Positions 9,035-18,692 are shown, numbered from the stretch's first letter. The stretch is DNA of 64,000 nucleotides from Sulfitobacter sp. S223 (GCF_025143825.1 NZ_CP083560.1:1922001-1986000), one strand, 5' to 3'. Notes: a model not told the origin generated them from the letters alone. Program-made: numbers and translations.

Positions 9035-9982
9035 ATGAAAGACAACGTATTGGCCAATCATGGAAAATTTGCGGACCCACAGCTGACTGCCAAGGGTGAG
9101 GCACGCGCGACCGTTGCCCTGAGTGATCCGCAGACCCTTTGGTTCAACACCGGAACCTTGTGTAATATCGAATGCGCCAATTGCTATATCCTGTCCAGCC
9201 CGACCAACGATGCGCTGGTTTATATCACGGCTGAAGAAGTCCGGAGTTATCTTGACCAGTTAGAGACCCGCAAGTGGAATGTGCGCGAGATCGCCTTCAC
9301 GGGAGGCGAGCCTTTCATGAACTCCCAAATGATCGAGATGACCGAGGCGGCGCTGGAGCGTGGGTATGAAGTGCTGATCCTGACAAATGCGATGCTGCCG
9401 ATGATGCGCAAGTCGATGCGTGCAGGTCTGCTGCGCCTACAGGCCGCCTATCCGACAAAGCTGACCTTGCGGATATCGGTCGATCATTACCGCGCAGATC
9501 TGCATGATGCGGAACGTGGTGAAGGGGCGTTTGACAAGACCCTTACCGGCATGAAATGGCTTTCCGAGAACGGCTTTAGAATGGCCGTTGCCGGACGATC
9601 CGTCTTTGGCGACAGTGATGTGGATTCGCGGGCCGGCTACGCAGATTTTTTTGCCGAACACGGCTTTAATATAGATGCGCAAGACCCTGCAGTAACGGTT
9701 CTTTTTCCGGAAATGGACGAAAGTGTCGAAGTCCCTGAGATCACCACAGCCTGCTGGGGCATATTGGATAAGTCCCCCGATGCGGTCATGTGCGCCTCTT
9801 CACGCATGGTGGTAAAGCGACGCGGCGCTGAGAAGCCTGCGGTTCTAGCATGCACGCTGTTGCCCTACGCCCCTGAATTCGAATTGGGCGAGACGTTGGA
9901 GGAGGCAGAACGCGATGTCTCATTGAACCACCCGCACTGTGCCAAGTTCTGCGTTTTGGGCGGAGCAAGCTGCTCCGCCTGA
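9035..9982 (+). CDS. Radical SAM protein with Cys-rich C terminus, function unassigned
   Basis: A 315-residue radical SAM enzyme. The cluster-binding motif CNIECANC has Cys43, Cys47 and Cys50, and is followed by a GGEPF motif (FTGGEPFMN) for SAM binding. The C terminus has further cysteines (302, 306 and 313 in HPHCAKFCVLGGASC, plus ACTLLPY upstream), which could hold an auxiliary iron-sulfur cluster. The start at 9035 is chosen because AAAAGGA lies just upstream; the frame is open further 5' but has no better site. It is divergent from zwf and convergent with a DUF2855 gene 9 bases away. I do not recognise the substrate. No obvious peptide precursor gene is adjacent, so a RiPP role is unsupported. 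Confidence 0.85.
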   Translation: MKDNVLANHGKFADPQLTAKGEARATVALSDPQTLWFNTGTLCNIECANCYILSSPTNDALVYITAEEVRSYLDQLETRKWNVREIAFTGGEPFMNSQMIEMTEAALERGYEVLILTNAMLPMMRKSMRAGLLRLQAAYPTKLTLRISVDHYRADLHDAERGEGAFDKTLTGMKWLSENGFRMAVAGRSVFGDSDVDSRAGYADFFAEHGFNIDAQDPAVTVLFPEMDESVEVPEITTACWGILDKSPDAVMCASSRMVVKRRGAEKPAVLACTLLPYAPEFELGETLEEAERDVSLNHPHCAKFCVLGGASCSA

Positions 9983-9991
9983 GTTGACCTG

Positions 9992-11056
9992 CTATAGCGT
10001 GATGATATGGCCGTGCCGTGGATCAGCCGTGCCTTCGGCAAGCGCGCCGTAAACGTCTGCCGCAGCGCTGATCCCTTGGTGGACTTGCACATCCAGCCAG
10101 CTTGACGCGTCAGCGGCCAGGCGTTTCCAGGCGGCTGTGATTTGCTTTTCCATCACTCCCGGACCCCATTCTTCGCGCCGCTTTGCGATCTGCGCGGGGG
10201 CAAAGAAGAATTGCGGCTTAACCCCTTCCACCTTGTTTTCAGGTTGGAACTGGTCCCAGTGGCTGATCCCGACAGCAGATGAGTGCTTGAGATGCGGACC
10301 AAGGGTGCTGTGAACCTGCCTCTTCACCTGCGCATTCCCCGACATATCAACATAGACACTCGGCAATGCGGAAAGCTGGGCAATTTGGTCATAGGTAAGG
10401 ACCTGATCACATGCCCCAATACCTTCGACGAAGCTCCGGTTGCCCTCGGACGTCAGTCCAATGATCTTGTAGCTGCGCTCGGTCGGTTCGGCGAGGTATT
10501 TGCATAAGCCCAGACCGGTTTTGGAGGAAGCGCTGCCAATGATGATTTGCTCTGCACCAAAGCAATTGTTGTCCATCAGCCAATCGAACAGAAGATAAGA
10601 CGTTGCCAGCAATGGCTGCAAAAGCGCGCGCATGTGATCATCAGCCGGATCGCCGCTGCGCACAGGCGTATAGCGGTTATAAACTGCGGGTAGCTCTGCG
10701 CGGTGTGCCGCCGCATCAATAAAACCGCCGTGCCCATCCGGTTGCGGCAGCATCACAAGCTCTTCTGCAAGCGGATAAAAACCGTAAAGTCGCGTACCAA
10801 CGGGCAGATCGGCGCTGTCACTTTCGACCACCTCTGCCGTCCCCCAAACCGGCACCAGTCCCTGCCCTTCGATCCCTGTCGGGAAGAAATGCCAATACCC
10901 GATTGCAAAGCCCGACGCAGCATAGGTCACATTGTTCGACGTCAGTGCAAAACTGTCGAGCTTGAGGCGCGCCTGACCGGATGTGAGCGGCGCTTGCGGC
11001 ACGGTATCAAGACGGGTCTTGGTGATGGTTTTGTGATCGGTCAACAGGCGTTGCAT
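9992..11056 (-). CDS. DUF2855 family protein
   Basis: A 354-residue protein of the DUF2855 family, which resembles zinc-free medium-chain dehydrogenases/quinone reductases. The N-terminal part has a GroES-like look (LTSNNVTYAASG, VPVWGTAEVVESDSADLPVGTRLYGFYP). The middle has a nucleotide-fold-like stretch (IIIGSASSKTGLGLCKYL). The start MQRLL at 11056 is preceded by GAGGAGG seven bases upstream, an almost ideal ribosome site; the frame upstream to 11092 is probably not used. No metal-binding cysteines typical of alcohol dehydrogenases are visible. Substrate unknown. Confidence 0.85.
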   Translation of the reverse strand: MQRLLTDHKTITKTRLDTVPQAPLTSGQARLKLDSFALTSNNVTYAASGFAIGYWHFFPTGIEGQGLVPVWGTAEVVESDSADLPVGTRLYGFYPLAEELVMLPQPDGHGGFIDAAAHRAELPAVYNRYTPVRSGDPADDHMRALLQPLLATSYLLFDWLMDNNCFGAEQIIIGSASSKTGLGLCKYLAEPTERSYKIIGLTSEGNRSFVEGIGACDQVLTYDQIAQLSALPSVYVDMSGNAQVKRQVHSTLGPHLKHSSAVGISHWDQFQPENKVEGVKPQFFFAPAQIAKRREEWGPGVMEKQITAAWKRLAADASSWLDVQVHQGISAAADVYGALAEGTADPRHGHIITL

Positions 11057-11259
11057 GGGTTTTCCTCCTCGGTTTTCAGCCACCTTAGTCATGGTTTTTG
11101 CCGCTGGGCATTTAACGTGGCGTCAGGGACATTTCGCGTTCCTGATCTATCGCGGTTTGCCGCGCCAGAAGCCGGTGATATGGCCGAGTTAAGTTTCAAT
11201 ATAAATCAGTAGGTTGAGAGGGGCCGCGATGATGTGCTAAAGCTTTGGGCGCAATGGGA

Positions 11260-11289
11260 TTGCACCTTATATGGGCTTCGCGTTATACT
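11260..11289 (+). promoter_or_regulatory. Probable housekeeping promoter of gyrA
   Basis: TTGCAC (11260-11265) and TATACT (11284-11289) are separated by 18 bases and lie 44 bases before the gyrA start. This is a reasonable sigma-70 type match, judged by eye only. Confidence 0.5.
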
Positions 11290-11332
11290 AAAACGCAATA
11301 TATAGAACACATCAGCCAAGCTGGGACAGACT

Positions 11333-14086
11333 TTGACCGATACGCCGGAAACCCCTGAAAACGAAGACGAAAACCGCCCCGAGCGGCCCGTGTATGATGG
11401 GCCTTCGGTGACGATCGAGCATGAGATGCGCACAAGCTATCTCGACTATGCGATGTCGGTTATCGTCAGTCGCGCCATCCCTGATCTGCGGGACGGCCTG
11501 AAACCCGTGCACCGGCGTATCCTCTATGCCATGCATGAGGCGGGTAACACACACGACAAGCCCTACCGCAAATCGGCCCGCGCCGTGGGCGATGTGATGG
11601 GTAAATACCACCCGCACGGCGATAGTGCGATCTATGACGCGCTGGTGCGTATGGCGCAGGATTTTTCCATGTCGCTGCCGCTGCTGGACGGTCAGGGCAA
11701 CTTTGGCTCGATGGACGGCGATAACGCGGCTGCCATGCGCTATACAGAAGTGCGTATGGATAAACCTGCGGCCTACTTGCTGACTGATATCGACAAGGAA
11801 ACCGTTGATTTTCAAGACAACTATGACGGCAAGGATCGCGAGCCGACAGTATTGCCCGCGCGTTTCCCAAACATGCTGGTCAATGGTGCCGGCGGTATTG
11901 CCGTGGGTATGGCGACCAACATCCCGCCACACAACCTTGGCGAAGTGATTGATGCCTGCCTTGCGTTGATCGAAGAGCCGGACCTGACGTCCGAGCAGTT
12001 GATCGATTATGTGCCGGGTCCAGACTTTCCGACGGGTGGTATCATGCTGGGCCGTTCCGGTGCGCGCAAAGCCTATCTTGAAGGGCGCGGTTCCGTCATT
12101 GTGCGCTCCAAAACCCGCATCGAAGAGATCCGCAAGGATCGCTGGGCCATTGTTATCGACGAGATCCCCTATCAGGTGAACAAGGCCACCATGATCGAGC
12201 GGATCGCGGAAGCTGCTCGCGACAAGAAGATCGAGGGCATCGCCCACGTCCAGGACGAATCCGACCGTAACGGCGTGCGCGTCGTGGTCGAGCTAAAGCG
12301 CGATGCAACTGCCGAAGTTGTTATGAACCAGCTGTTCCGGTTCACGCCAATGCAGACGTATTTCGGCTGTAACATGTTGGCCCTGAACGGTGGCCGTCCA
12401 GAAACGCTGACACTGCGCCGCTTCCTGACCTGCTTTATCGATTTCCGCGAAGAAGTTGTGGCGCGCCGTACCGCTTATATGCTGCGCAAAGCGCGTGAGC
12501 GGAGCCACATCCTGTGTGGCTTGGCCGTAGCGGTTACCAACATTGATGAAATCGTCGCGACCATCCGTGCCTCTGCCGATGCGGCGGAAGCCCGTGAAAA
12601 GCTGATGACACGCCGCTGGCCAGCAGCAGGCATCCTTGAATATATCGCGCTGATTGATGACCCGACCCATACTGCCAATGACGACGGCACGTATAACCTG
12701 TCGGAAACCCAAGCCCGCGCCATTCTTGAGTTGCGTTTGCAGCGCCTGACCCAGATCGGTGTGAAAGAAGTCACCGACGAGCTGGAAGAACTGGCCTCCA
12801 AAATCAAGGAATACCTTGAGATTTTGGGCAGCCGCGACCGGATCATGGCCATCATCCGTGATGAGCTGGCCGAGGTTAAAGAACTTTTTGCCGTGCCGCG
12901 CCGCACCGAGATTGTCGACTGGTCCGGAGACATGGACGACGAAGACCTGATCGAGCGTGAGGACATGGTCGTGACCGTCACGTCCGGTGGCTACATCAAA
13001 CGGACACCACTGGCCGATTTCCGCAGCCAGCGTCGGGGCGGCAAAGGGGTGTCCGGCATGGCGACCAAGGAAGAAGATGTGGTTACCACGCTCTTCGTCG
13101 CCAATACCCATACGCAACTATTATTCTTCACAACCGATGGCATGGTCTACAAACTAAAGACATGGCGTCTGCCACAAGGTGGCCGCACGTCCAAAGGCAA
13201 GGCGATTGTGAACATCCTGCCGATTCCGACAGGTGTATCTATTGCGGCCATTATGCCGGTGGACCGTGACGAAAAAGAATGGGACGACCTGCAAGTTGTC
13301 TTCGCCACATCTGCCGGTACCGTGCGCCGCAACAAGCTGTCTGATTTCACCAACGTCATGCGGAACGGCAAGATCGCGATGAAGTTCGAGGATGAGCACG
13401 AAGGCACCACACTGATCAACGCCCGCATCGCGAGCCATGATGACGATGTGATGCTGGTCACAAATTCTGGCCGTGCGATCCGCTTCCGTGCCACTGACGT
13501 GCGGGTGTTCAACAGCCGCAATTCCGTCGGTGTCCGTGGGATCAAGCTATTGGGCGATGACAAGGTCGTTTCGATGTCGATCATCCGTCACTTTGATGCG
13601 GGCAGCGATGAACGCGCCGCCTACCTCAAGATGCGCCGCGCCATGGCTGGCATTGCTGATGACGCTGAGACAGTAGACGAAGAAGAAGGCAACGCAAACA
13701 TGCCGTTGCCGCAAGAGCGTTACGCTGAAATGTCGGCTTCAGAAAACCTGATCCTGACCATCACAGCGGGCGGCGCGGGCAAGCTGAGCTCAAGCCATGA
13801 TTATCCGCTGCGGGGTCGCGGCGGCATGGGTGTCACAGCTTGGACCAAGGGGCTCCCCTACGGCGAGATCGTCGCATCCTTCCCTGTAGAGATGGACGAC
13901 CAGATCATGCTTGCCACGTCCAAGGGCCAGTCGATCCGCGTACCGGTTGAGGGAATCTCTTTCCGGTCGCGCAGCGCCGGCGGTGTGAAAGTGTTCAACA
14001 CTGGCAAAAACGAGGAAGTCGTTTCAGTGGCATGGATCGCCGATCAGGGCGAGGAAGAAGACATCGAGGGCGATACCGAAGAGTAA
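11333..14086 (+). CDS. gyrA: DNA gyrase subunit A
   Basis: The breakage-rejoining subunit of gyrase, 917 residues, usual for the group. The catalytic tyrosine is residue 137 in [11 protein letters not shown]. The quinolone-determining region [15 protein letters not shown] has the sensitive-type Ser98 and Asp102. The GyrA box QRRGGKG is present in the C-terminal wrapping domain, and the tail is acidic. The start is a TTG at 11333 with GGGA a few bases upstream; no ATG gives a full N terminus. A monocistronic unit is suggested by a promoter before it and a strong terminator after it. Confidence 0.97.
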   Translation: MTDTPETPENEDENRPERPVYDGPSVTIEHEMRTSYLDYAMSVIVSRAIPDLRDGLKPVHRRILYAMHEAGNTHDKPYRKSARAVGDVMGKYHPHGDSAIYDALVRMAQDFSMSLPLLDGQGNFGSMDGDNAAAMRYTEVRMDKPAAYLLTDIDKETVDFQDNYDGKDREPTVLPARFPNMLVNGAGGIAVGMATNIPPHNLGEVIDACLALIEEPDLTSEQLIDYVPGPDFPTGGIMLGRSGARKAYLEGRGSVIVRSKTRIEEIRKDRWAIVIDEIPYQVNKATMIERIAEAARDKKIEGIAHVQDESDRNGVRVVVELKRDATAEVVMNQLFRFTPMQTYFGCNMLALNGGRPETLTLRRFLTCFIDFREEVVARRTAYMLRKARERSHILCGLAVAVTNIDEIVATIRASADAAEAREKLMTRRWPAAGILEYIALIDDPTHTANDDGTYNLSETQARAILELRLQRLTQIGVKEVTDELEELASKIKEYLEILGSRDRIMAIIRDELAEVKELFAVPRRTEIVDWSGDMDDEDLIEREDMVVTVTSGGYIKRTPLADFRSQRRGGKGVSGMATKEEDVVTTLFVANTHTQLLFFTTDGMVYKLKTWRLPQGGRTSKGKAIVNILPIPTGVSIAAIMPVDRDEKEWDDLQVVFATSAGTVRRNKLSDFTNVMRNGKIAMKFEDEHEGTTLINARIASHDDDVMLVTNSGRAIRFRATDVRVFNSRNSVGVRGIKLLGDDKVVSMSIIRHFDAGSDERAAYLKMRRAMAGIADDAETVDEEEGNANMPLPQERYAEMSASENLILTITAGGAGKLSSSHDYPLRGRGGMGVTAWTKGLPYGEIVASFPVEMDDQIMLATSKGQSIRVPVEGISFRSRSAGGVKVFNTGKNEEVVSVAWIADQGEEEDIEGDTEE

Positions 14087-14110
14087 AACGTACTTTTGCG
14101 CAGAATTAAT

Positions 14111-14141
14111 AAGAGCCGCTTCATTTTGAGGCGGCTCTTTT
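14111..14141. terminator. Rho-independent terminator between gyrA and lysR
   Basis: The stem AAGAGCCGC (14111-14119) / GCGGCTCTT (14131-14139) is followed by TT on the plus strand; the opposite strand reads CTTATTAATT after the stem. It probably serves gyrA and perhaps the convergent lysR gene. The same 9-base stem recurs after the VOC gene at 15687-15715. Confidence 0.8.
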
Positions 14142-14161
14142 CGTTCATCAAAAAGGTTCGC

Positions 14162-15082
14162 TCATGTAGCTGGGTTTCCAGATGGTACAGTCGATCCGAG
14201 GGTTTTGGTTACCTGCTTGATCAAGTCACTCATTGCCGCAACACGCGCAAAGCCGGTCCGACCCCGACGGGAGATAAGCCAGAGATCGTGATGCCGCTGT
14301 TCGGGAAGCGGAATGATCATCAAATTTTCCTTATCGGTAAACGCATCGATGCCGGATCTTGGCAAAATAGTATAACCAAGCCCCTGCGCAACGGGGATGG
14401 GTATCTGGCCGATCTGGTTGACGAAGGTGCGAATGTTCAAGCGATCCGCGCCTTTATACTCAGTTGGAAAATTCAGTGAAAACAGATCGTCTGCATAGGC
14501 GTAGCCATCTGGATGGGCAACAAACCCCAGGGCGTCCAAACGTTGAAATTCGACTGCTTCTCCGGCGAACGATCGCGGGGCCACCAAACACAGCTCCTCA
14601 CGTCCGAATTTCAGGTTGTCCAATCTTGGATGTTCAATCTGTTCCGTCACCACACCAAGATCAAACTCTCCTTCCAGAACAGCGGTCACAATACCGCTGT
14701 GCGGGGTAGCCGCCAACCGTATGACAAGCTCTGGCGCGCTCTGCATGCGATCAAGAAGATGGGGATAGAGCCACATGGCAAAGCTGCCAGAACAGCCAAT
14801 GCTGATCTCACCCACAATTGGGTCATCAACCTGAATTGTCTCTTTCAGGTCGCGTTCCTGCGTCCGCCGCGCCTTGCCAATGGCGAAAACCGCTTCTCCT
14901 GCCGGGGTCAGCGTGAAGGATTTTCCTTCTCTCGCGATCAGCGACTTTCCGACCTGAGCCTCCAGCTTTTGCACATGCTGGGATACGCCCGGCTGGGTCA
15001 TCCCCAGCACGTCCGCCGACCGCGTAAAATGACCCGTTTCGCAGAGAGTTGTGAAGGTCTCCAGCCAAGTAGCGTTCAGCAT
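14162..15082 (-). CDS. LysR-family transcriptional regulator
   Basis: A DNA-binding regulator of 306 residues. The winged helix-turn-helix is at about residues 4-62 (HFTRSADVLGMTQPGVSQHVQKLE). A LysR substrate-binding domain follows from about residue 90 (VGEISIGCSGSFAMWLYPHLL). It is divergent from a VOC-fold gene 99 bases away, the classic layout for a LysR regulator and its target. The inducer is unknown. The gap contains a perfect 10-base palindrome that could be the binding site. Confidence 0.93.
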   Translation of the reverse strand: MLNATWLETFTTLCETGHFTRSADVLGMTQPGVSQHVQKLEAQVGKSLIAREGKSFTLTPAGEAVFAIGKARRTQERDLKETIQVDDPIVGEISIGCSGSFAMWLYPHLLDRMQSAPELVIRLAATPHSGIVTAVLEGEFDLGVVTEQIEHPRLDNLKFGREELCLVAPRSFAGEAVEFQRLDALGFVAHPDGYAYADDLFSLNFPTEYKGADRLNIRTFVNQIGQIPIPVAQGLGYTILPRSGIDAFTDKENLMIIPLPEQRHHDLWLISRRGRTGFARVAAMSDLIKQVTKTLGSTVPSGNPAT

Positions 15083-15105
15083 TATACATCACATATATTT
15101 ATTGA

Positions 15106-15115
15106 AATCATGATT
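15106..15115. promoter_or_regulatory. Candidate LysR operator palindrome
   Basis: AATCATGATT is a perfect palindrome inside the AT-rich 99-base gap between the divergent LysR and VOC genes. The position fits a LysR activation site, but a 10-base palindrome alone is weak evidence. Confidence 0.35.
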
Positions 15116-15181
15116 GATGATAATTTTTATTCACCGGTTGGTCTAGCTATATCTCATGCAACAACTTTGAAGGAGATCACA

Positions 15182-15679
15182 ATGACACCGACACCACGCA
15201 CATTTTCTCACATTGGTCTGTCTGTTCCAGATCTGGAAAAGGCGATCAAATTTTACAGCGACATTCTTGGGTTCTACGTCATCATGGAACCTACTGAAAT
15301 CATTGAAGACGACAGCGACATTGGGCAGATGTGCTCTGACGTTTTTGGTCAGGGCTGGGGCCGCTTGCGGATTGCACACCTGGCCACGGCAGACCGCATC
15401 GGGTTTGAATTATTCGAATTTGACGGCCACGAAGCGCCTCGGGATAATCTGAATTTCAGGCAGCACGGCACGTTCCATTTCGCAATTCAGGACCCCAACC
15501 TCGAAGACCTCCTAGAAAAAATCATTGCCGCCGGTGGCAAACAGCGGATGCCGGTTCGCGAATATTTTCCGGATGAAAAACCTTACCGCATGGTCTACGT
15601 CGAAGACCCGTTCGGCATTGTGTTTGAGCTTTATAGCCACAGCTATGAACTGACATATTCGAACGGTGCGTATTCCTAA
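15182..15679 (+). CDS. VOC (glyoxalase I/dioxygenase-fold) protein
   Basis: A 165-residue vicinal-oxygen-chelate protein. Two beta-alpha-beta-beta-beta modules are visible. Probable metal ligands are His in FSHIGLSV, Glu in FELFEF, His in TFHFAI and Glu in GIVFELYSHSYE. A clear AGGAG lies before the ATG. The fold covers glyoxalase I, extradiol dioxygenases and epimerases, so the reaction is not assigned. Divergence from a LysR regulator suggests induction by a small molecule it acts on. Confidence 0.88.
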   Translation: MTPTPRTFSHIGLSVPDLEKAIKFYSDILGFYVIMEPTEIIEDDSDIGQMCSDVFGQGWGRLRIAHLATADRIGFELFEFDGHEAPRDNLNFRQHGTFHFAIQDPNLEDLLEKIIAAGGKQRMPVREYFPDEKPYRMVYVEDPFGIVFELYSHSYELTYSNGAYS

Positions 15680-15686
15680 GACTACA

Positions 15687-15715
15687 AAGAGCCGCTTCTG
15701 TCAGGGGCGGCTCTT
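15687..15715 (+). terminator. Terminator-like hairpin after the VOC gene
   Basis: The stem AAGAGCCGC (15687-15695) / GCGGCTCTT (15707-15715) matches the gyrA terminator stem base for base, but the T tract after it is short (CTCTTCG). Confidence 0.6.
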
Positions 15716-16014
15716 CGCCATTCAGAGACTGGTGATATTCACCTCAAACAAGCGGCTCCCCATGCGTTGAAGCCGAAGGTTTCACCATAGATCCGAAACA
15801 TTAGTAAAATGCGCGACCCCGTCCCGTCGCACCGCACGCGGGTCACTCAGGAAAACGTTACCCGAAGGCCTGAGTGCCTTTTTCGTAGAATGGCCCTACC
15901 AGCATGTATTTTGCCGCACCTGTGATTGCTGCAATGAAACACACGCCGCTTGCACCACGGCGCGACCCGCAGTGCGCCGCCTTTGATCGAGGCGGCGCAT
16001 CGCAGTGGCGAATA
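15716..16014. other. Intergenic region with an orphan terminator and a second hairpin
   Basis: No confident gene. Three structures are visible: a small hairpin GGTGATATTCACC (15731-15743); an orphan plus-strand terminator at 15844-15883; and a 9-base stem TGCGCCGCC (15973-15981) / GGCGGCGCA (15991-15999) just beyond the M32 peptidase stop, which may end that minus-strand transcript although it lacks a T run. A 34-codon minus-strand frame near 15895-16000 has no ribosome site and was not called. Confidence 0.5.
15844..15883 (+). terminator. Orphan rho-independent terminator, possible sRNA end
   Basis: The stem CACTCAGG (15844-15851) / CCTGAGTG (15869-15876) has a 17-base loop and is followed by CCTTTTT. 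It lies 165 bases past the VOC stop and after another hairpin, so it may end an independent small RNA or a long 3' untranslated region. No convincing promoter was seen upstream. Confidence 0.45.
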
Positions 16015-17490
16015 TCAAAGGTTGTAGATACCGCTGAACTTTTCCGTGAGATAGCTCAACAGCGGCCCCTCGCTTGGTGCCTGCCCCGCCGCGCGTTCGA
16101 TAACCTCGCGGGGTTCATACAGCCCGCCATTGGATTGCACATGCGCGCCCAGCCAGCTGGTGGCGGCAGATGTATCACCCTTTGCAAGATCACTGTCCAA
16201 ATCCGGCAGGGCGGCGCGCATCGCCTCGTTCAGGCAACCGGCGTAGACATTGCCCAAACTGTATGTCGGGAAGTAACCGAAAAGCCCCACGGACCAATGT
16301 ACATCCTGCAACACACCATGAGACGGTTTATCTACGGCATACCCGAAATCAGCTTCAAAGCGGTCGTTCCATGCGCTTTCAAGATCACTGACCATCAGAT
16401 CGCCGCTCATCAACGCACGCTCAAGATCAAAACGAAGAAGGACGTGCAGGTTATATTGCAGCTCGTCAGCTTCGGTCCGGATATACCCATCGCCCACACG
16501 GTTCACTGTAGCATAGAAGGTGTCTTCGTCCTTGATCCCGAAGTCACCAAAGGCGTCTTTCATCTGACCAAAGAGCCAGCCGGTAAAGGCACGGCTGCGA
16601 CCGATCTGGTTTTCATAAATCCGGCTTTGGCTTTCGTGAACGCCCATGCTCACGCCGCGGCCCAAAGGGGTCAGCAGATAGGCCTGGTCGATATTTTGTT
16701 CATACGCAGCATGGCCGACTTCGTGAATGGTTGAATAAAAGCAGTTGAACGGATCAGCCGGATTGGTGCGGGTGGTGATGCGTACATCCAACCCCGAACC
16801 GGAGGAGAAAGGGTGTACCGCCTTATCGACACGGCCGCGGGCCATGTCGTAGCCGAATGCCTTCGCCAATACACGCGTCAGCTTCATCTGCGCGCCCTCA
16901 TCAAAGGTACCGCTCAGTGGTTCCGGCCCTTGGGCCTCGCGCACAGCAGCCCGCAGATCGGACAAGACGGGGCGCATGGCACCGAACATCGCTTTCAGCT
17001 CCTCACCGGAGGTGCCCGGCTCATAATCCTCTAGCATGGCGTCATAGACATCCCCGCCCGAAGCCAGAGCCTGCCCTTCTTCGCGCTTGAGCATGATAAC
17101 TTCGGAAAGCGTTGGTGCAAAAGCTTTGAAATCATTGTCTGCGCGGGCCTCGGCCCAGATACCTTGTGCTGCCGACGTAAGCTTGGCCAAACGTGTGGCC
17201 AGCGCAGCAGGTACTTTGCTGGTCCGGTCAAAACTGCGGCGAATGTGGCGCATCTGCGCCTTTGCCACAGGATCAAGGGCGCTGTCGTCAATCTCGCCCA
17301 GCCAGTCTTTGACCTGCGGATCAATCCGGCGCGCGTGCAGTACGGTTTCCATCGCCGCCATTTCTTCTGCACGTTGGGTGGCAGCGCCGCGCGGCATCAT
17401 CGTCTCTTGATCCCACCCAAGGCGCCCGGCCACTTCTCCCAGTGCTTGGGTGTGACGGGTGAATTCCATGAGGTCATCGTAGGCGGTCAT
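16015..17490 (-). CDS. M32-family metallocarboxypeptidase
   Basis: A zinc carboxypeptidase (Taq type) of 491 residues that removes C-terminal amino acids in the cytoplasm. The HExxH zinc motif is seen in TIHEVGHAAYE. Further conserved stretches are GVHESQSRIYENQIGRS, DELQYNLHVLLRFDLE and VQDVHWS-like LQDVHWSVGLFGYFPTYSLG. The start MTAYDD at 17490 overlaps the ctaA stop as ATGA, implying coupling with the upstream heme A synthase gene; the frame extends to 17565 but within ctaA. Confidence 0.95.
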   Translation of the reverse strand: MTAYDDLMEFTRHTQALGEVAGRLGWDQETMMPRGAATQRAEEMAAMETVLHARRIDPQVKDWLGEIDDSALDPVAKAQMRHIRRSFDRTSKVPAALATRLAKLTSAAQGIWAEARADNDFKAFAPTLSEVIMLKREEGQALASGGDVYDAMLEDYEPGTSGEELKAMFGAMRPVLSDLRAAVREAQGPEPLSGTFDEGAQMKLTRVLAKAFGYDMARGRVDKAVHPFSSGSGLDVRITTRTNPADPFNCFYSTIHEVGHAAYEQNIDQAYLLTPLGRGVSMGVHESQSRIYENQIGRSRAFTGWLFGQMKDAFGDFGIKDEDTFYATVNRVGDGYIRTEADELQYNLHVLLRFDLERALMSGDLMVSDLESAWNDRFEADFGYAVDKPSHGVLQDVHWSVGLFGYFPTYSLGNVYAGCLNEAMRAALPDLDSDLAKGDTSAATSWLGAHVQSNGGLYEPREVIERAAGQAPSEGPLLSYLTEKFSGIYNL

Positions 17491-18638
17491 GCTTTGGCTC
17501 CTCTGAGCGATGTAGCGATTGGGTAAAGCGACAGATGCCGTGCGCGCAGGATCAGAACCCAACACAAAACGGCAAGCCCCTGATGCATCAGTGCAACCGG
17601 CAGGATCGCTTCATAAAGTACAGTGGTAATGCCAAGCACCACCTGCAAGGTGATTGCGGCAAACGCTGCGTTTAATGCAAACCGCGTTTTTGGATGCGCA
17701 GATTTGCGCCCGCGCAGCCAGACGACTACGGCAAAAGCAAACAGCGCATAGCCTGTCATGCGGTGGATAAACTGAACAAGGCCGGGGTTTTCGATGAAGT
17801 TCTTCCAAACCGGCTCAAGCACAAAGGACTGGGGCGGGAAAAACTGTCCTGCCATCAAAGGCCAATCCGTGTAGGTCCGGCCGGCATCAATGCCTGCCAC
17901 CAACGCACCGATGATGATCTGGAGAAACGCGAAATGCAGCAAGCCGGTGCTAAGGCCATACAGCTTGCCTTCTTTGGCGCGGCGGGCCTGCATCAAATCC
18001 CGTTCTGTCCGGCCAAGGCCCAGAGCGTACCACGTGATAAAGCCCATGATCACAAAGGCCAGCCCAAGGTGTGTGGCAAGGCGCGCGCTGTGCACGTCTG
18101 TGGTGGCGGTGCCCGATGTCACGCCGGATGATACCATCCACCAGCCGATCGCCCCCTGAAGGCCGCCCAACCCGCCAAGCAGCAGCAGGCGTGGTGTCCA
18201 TCCTGTGGGGATTTGGCGACGCAGCAAGAACCAGAAAAAACCAATAGCCCAGACAAGACCGATCACACGGCCAAGCTGCCTGTGACCCCATTCCCACCAG
18301 TAGATCACTTTGAAGTCCGCTAACGTCATCCAGCTGTTTTGCAGGCGAAATTCGTCAATTTCCTGATATTTGGCGAATTCGGATTCCCAGTCAGCCGCAT
18401 TTAACGGTGGCATCGCACCGGTCAGCGGGCGCCATTCGGTAATGCTGAGCCCACTGTCCGTCAAGCGTGTGGCCCCGCCGACAAGGATCATCAAGAACAC
18501 CAGACCAAAGAGCACAAACAGCCATTTGCGGATCGCGCCGCGGGCGCCTCCGCGTCCAGCATCAATAACGCCAGTCGTGGCGACCGGCTTTGCGGTGTCT
18601 GCCCCGACCTCTTCAAAAAGCTTACGGTTTGTCGCCAT
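17487..18638 (-). CDS. ctaA: Heme A synthase (CtaA/COX15)
   Basis: Oxidises the methyl group of heme O to make heme A for aa3-type cytochrome oxidase, in the inner membrane. It has 383 residues with eight predicted membrane helices in two four-helix halves. Conserved motifs are GGATRLTDSGLSITEW, WEWGHRQLGR with a heme-ligand histidine, and HRMTGYALF in the second half. The N terminus has a short cytoplasmic leader. It is followed directly by the M32 peptidase (ATGA overlap); trmJ starts 800 bases upstream on the same strand. Confidence 0.95.
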   Translation of the reverse strand: MATNRKLFEEVGADTAKPVATTGVIDAGRGGARGAIRKWLFVLFGLVFLMILVGGATRLTDSGLSITEWRPLTGAMPPLNAADWESEFAKYQEIDEFRLQNSWMTLADFKVIYWWEWGHRQLGRVIGLVWAIGFFWFLLRRQIPTGWTPRLLLLGGLGGLQGAIGWWMVSSGVTSGTATTDVHSARLATHLGLAFVIMGFITWYALGLGRTERDLMQARRAKEGKLYGLSTGLLHFAFLQIIIGALVAGIDAGRTYTDWPLMAGQFFPPQSFVLEPVWKNFIENPGLVQFIHRMTGYALFAFAVVVWLRGRKSAHPKTRFALNAAFAAITLQVVLGITTVLYEAILPVALMHQGLAVLCWVLILRARHLSLYPIATSLRGAKA

Positions 18639-18692
18639 TGTATCCTCCGTCTTTTCGTTATCCCGAGACGTAATGCCTTGGCGCAGCAGCGT

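Noticed and set aside
11624-11638. Possible quinolone-resistance changes in GyrA
   Set aside because: Both key positions are the sensitive type (Ser98, Asp102).
15895-16000. 34-codon minus-strand frame after the M32 peptidase gene, and a neighbouring frame ending at about 15860
   Set aside because: Short, no ribosome site, overlaps two hairpins, and no recognisable protein pattern.
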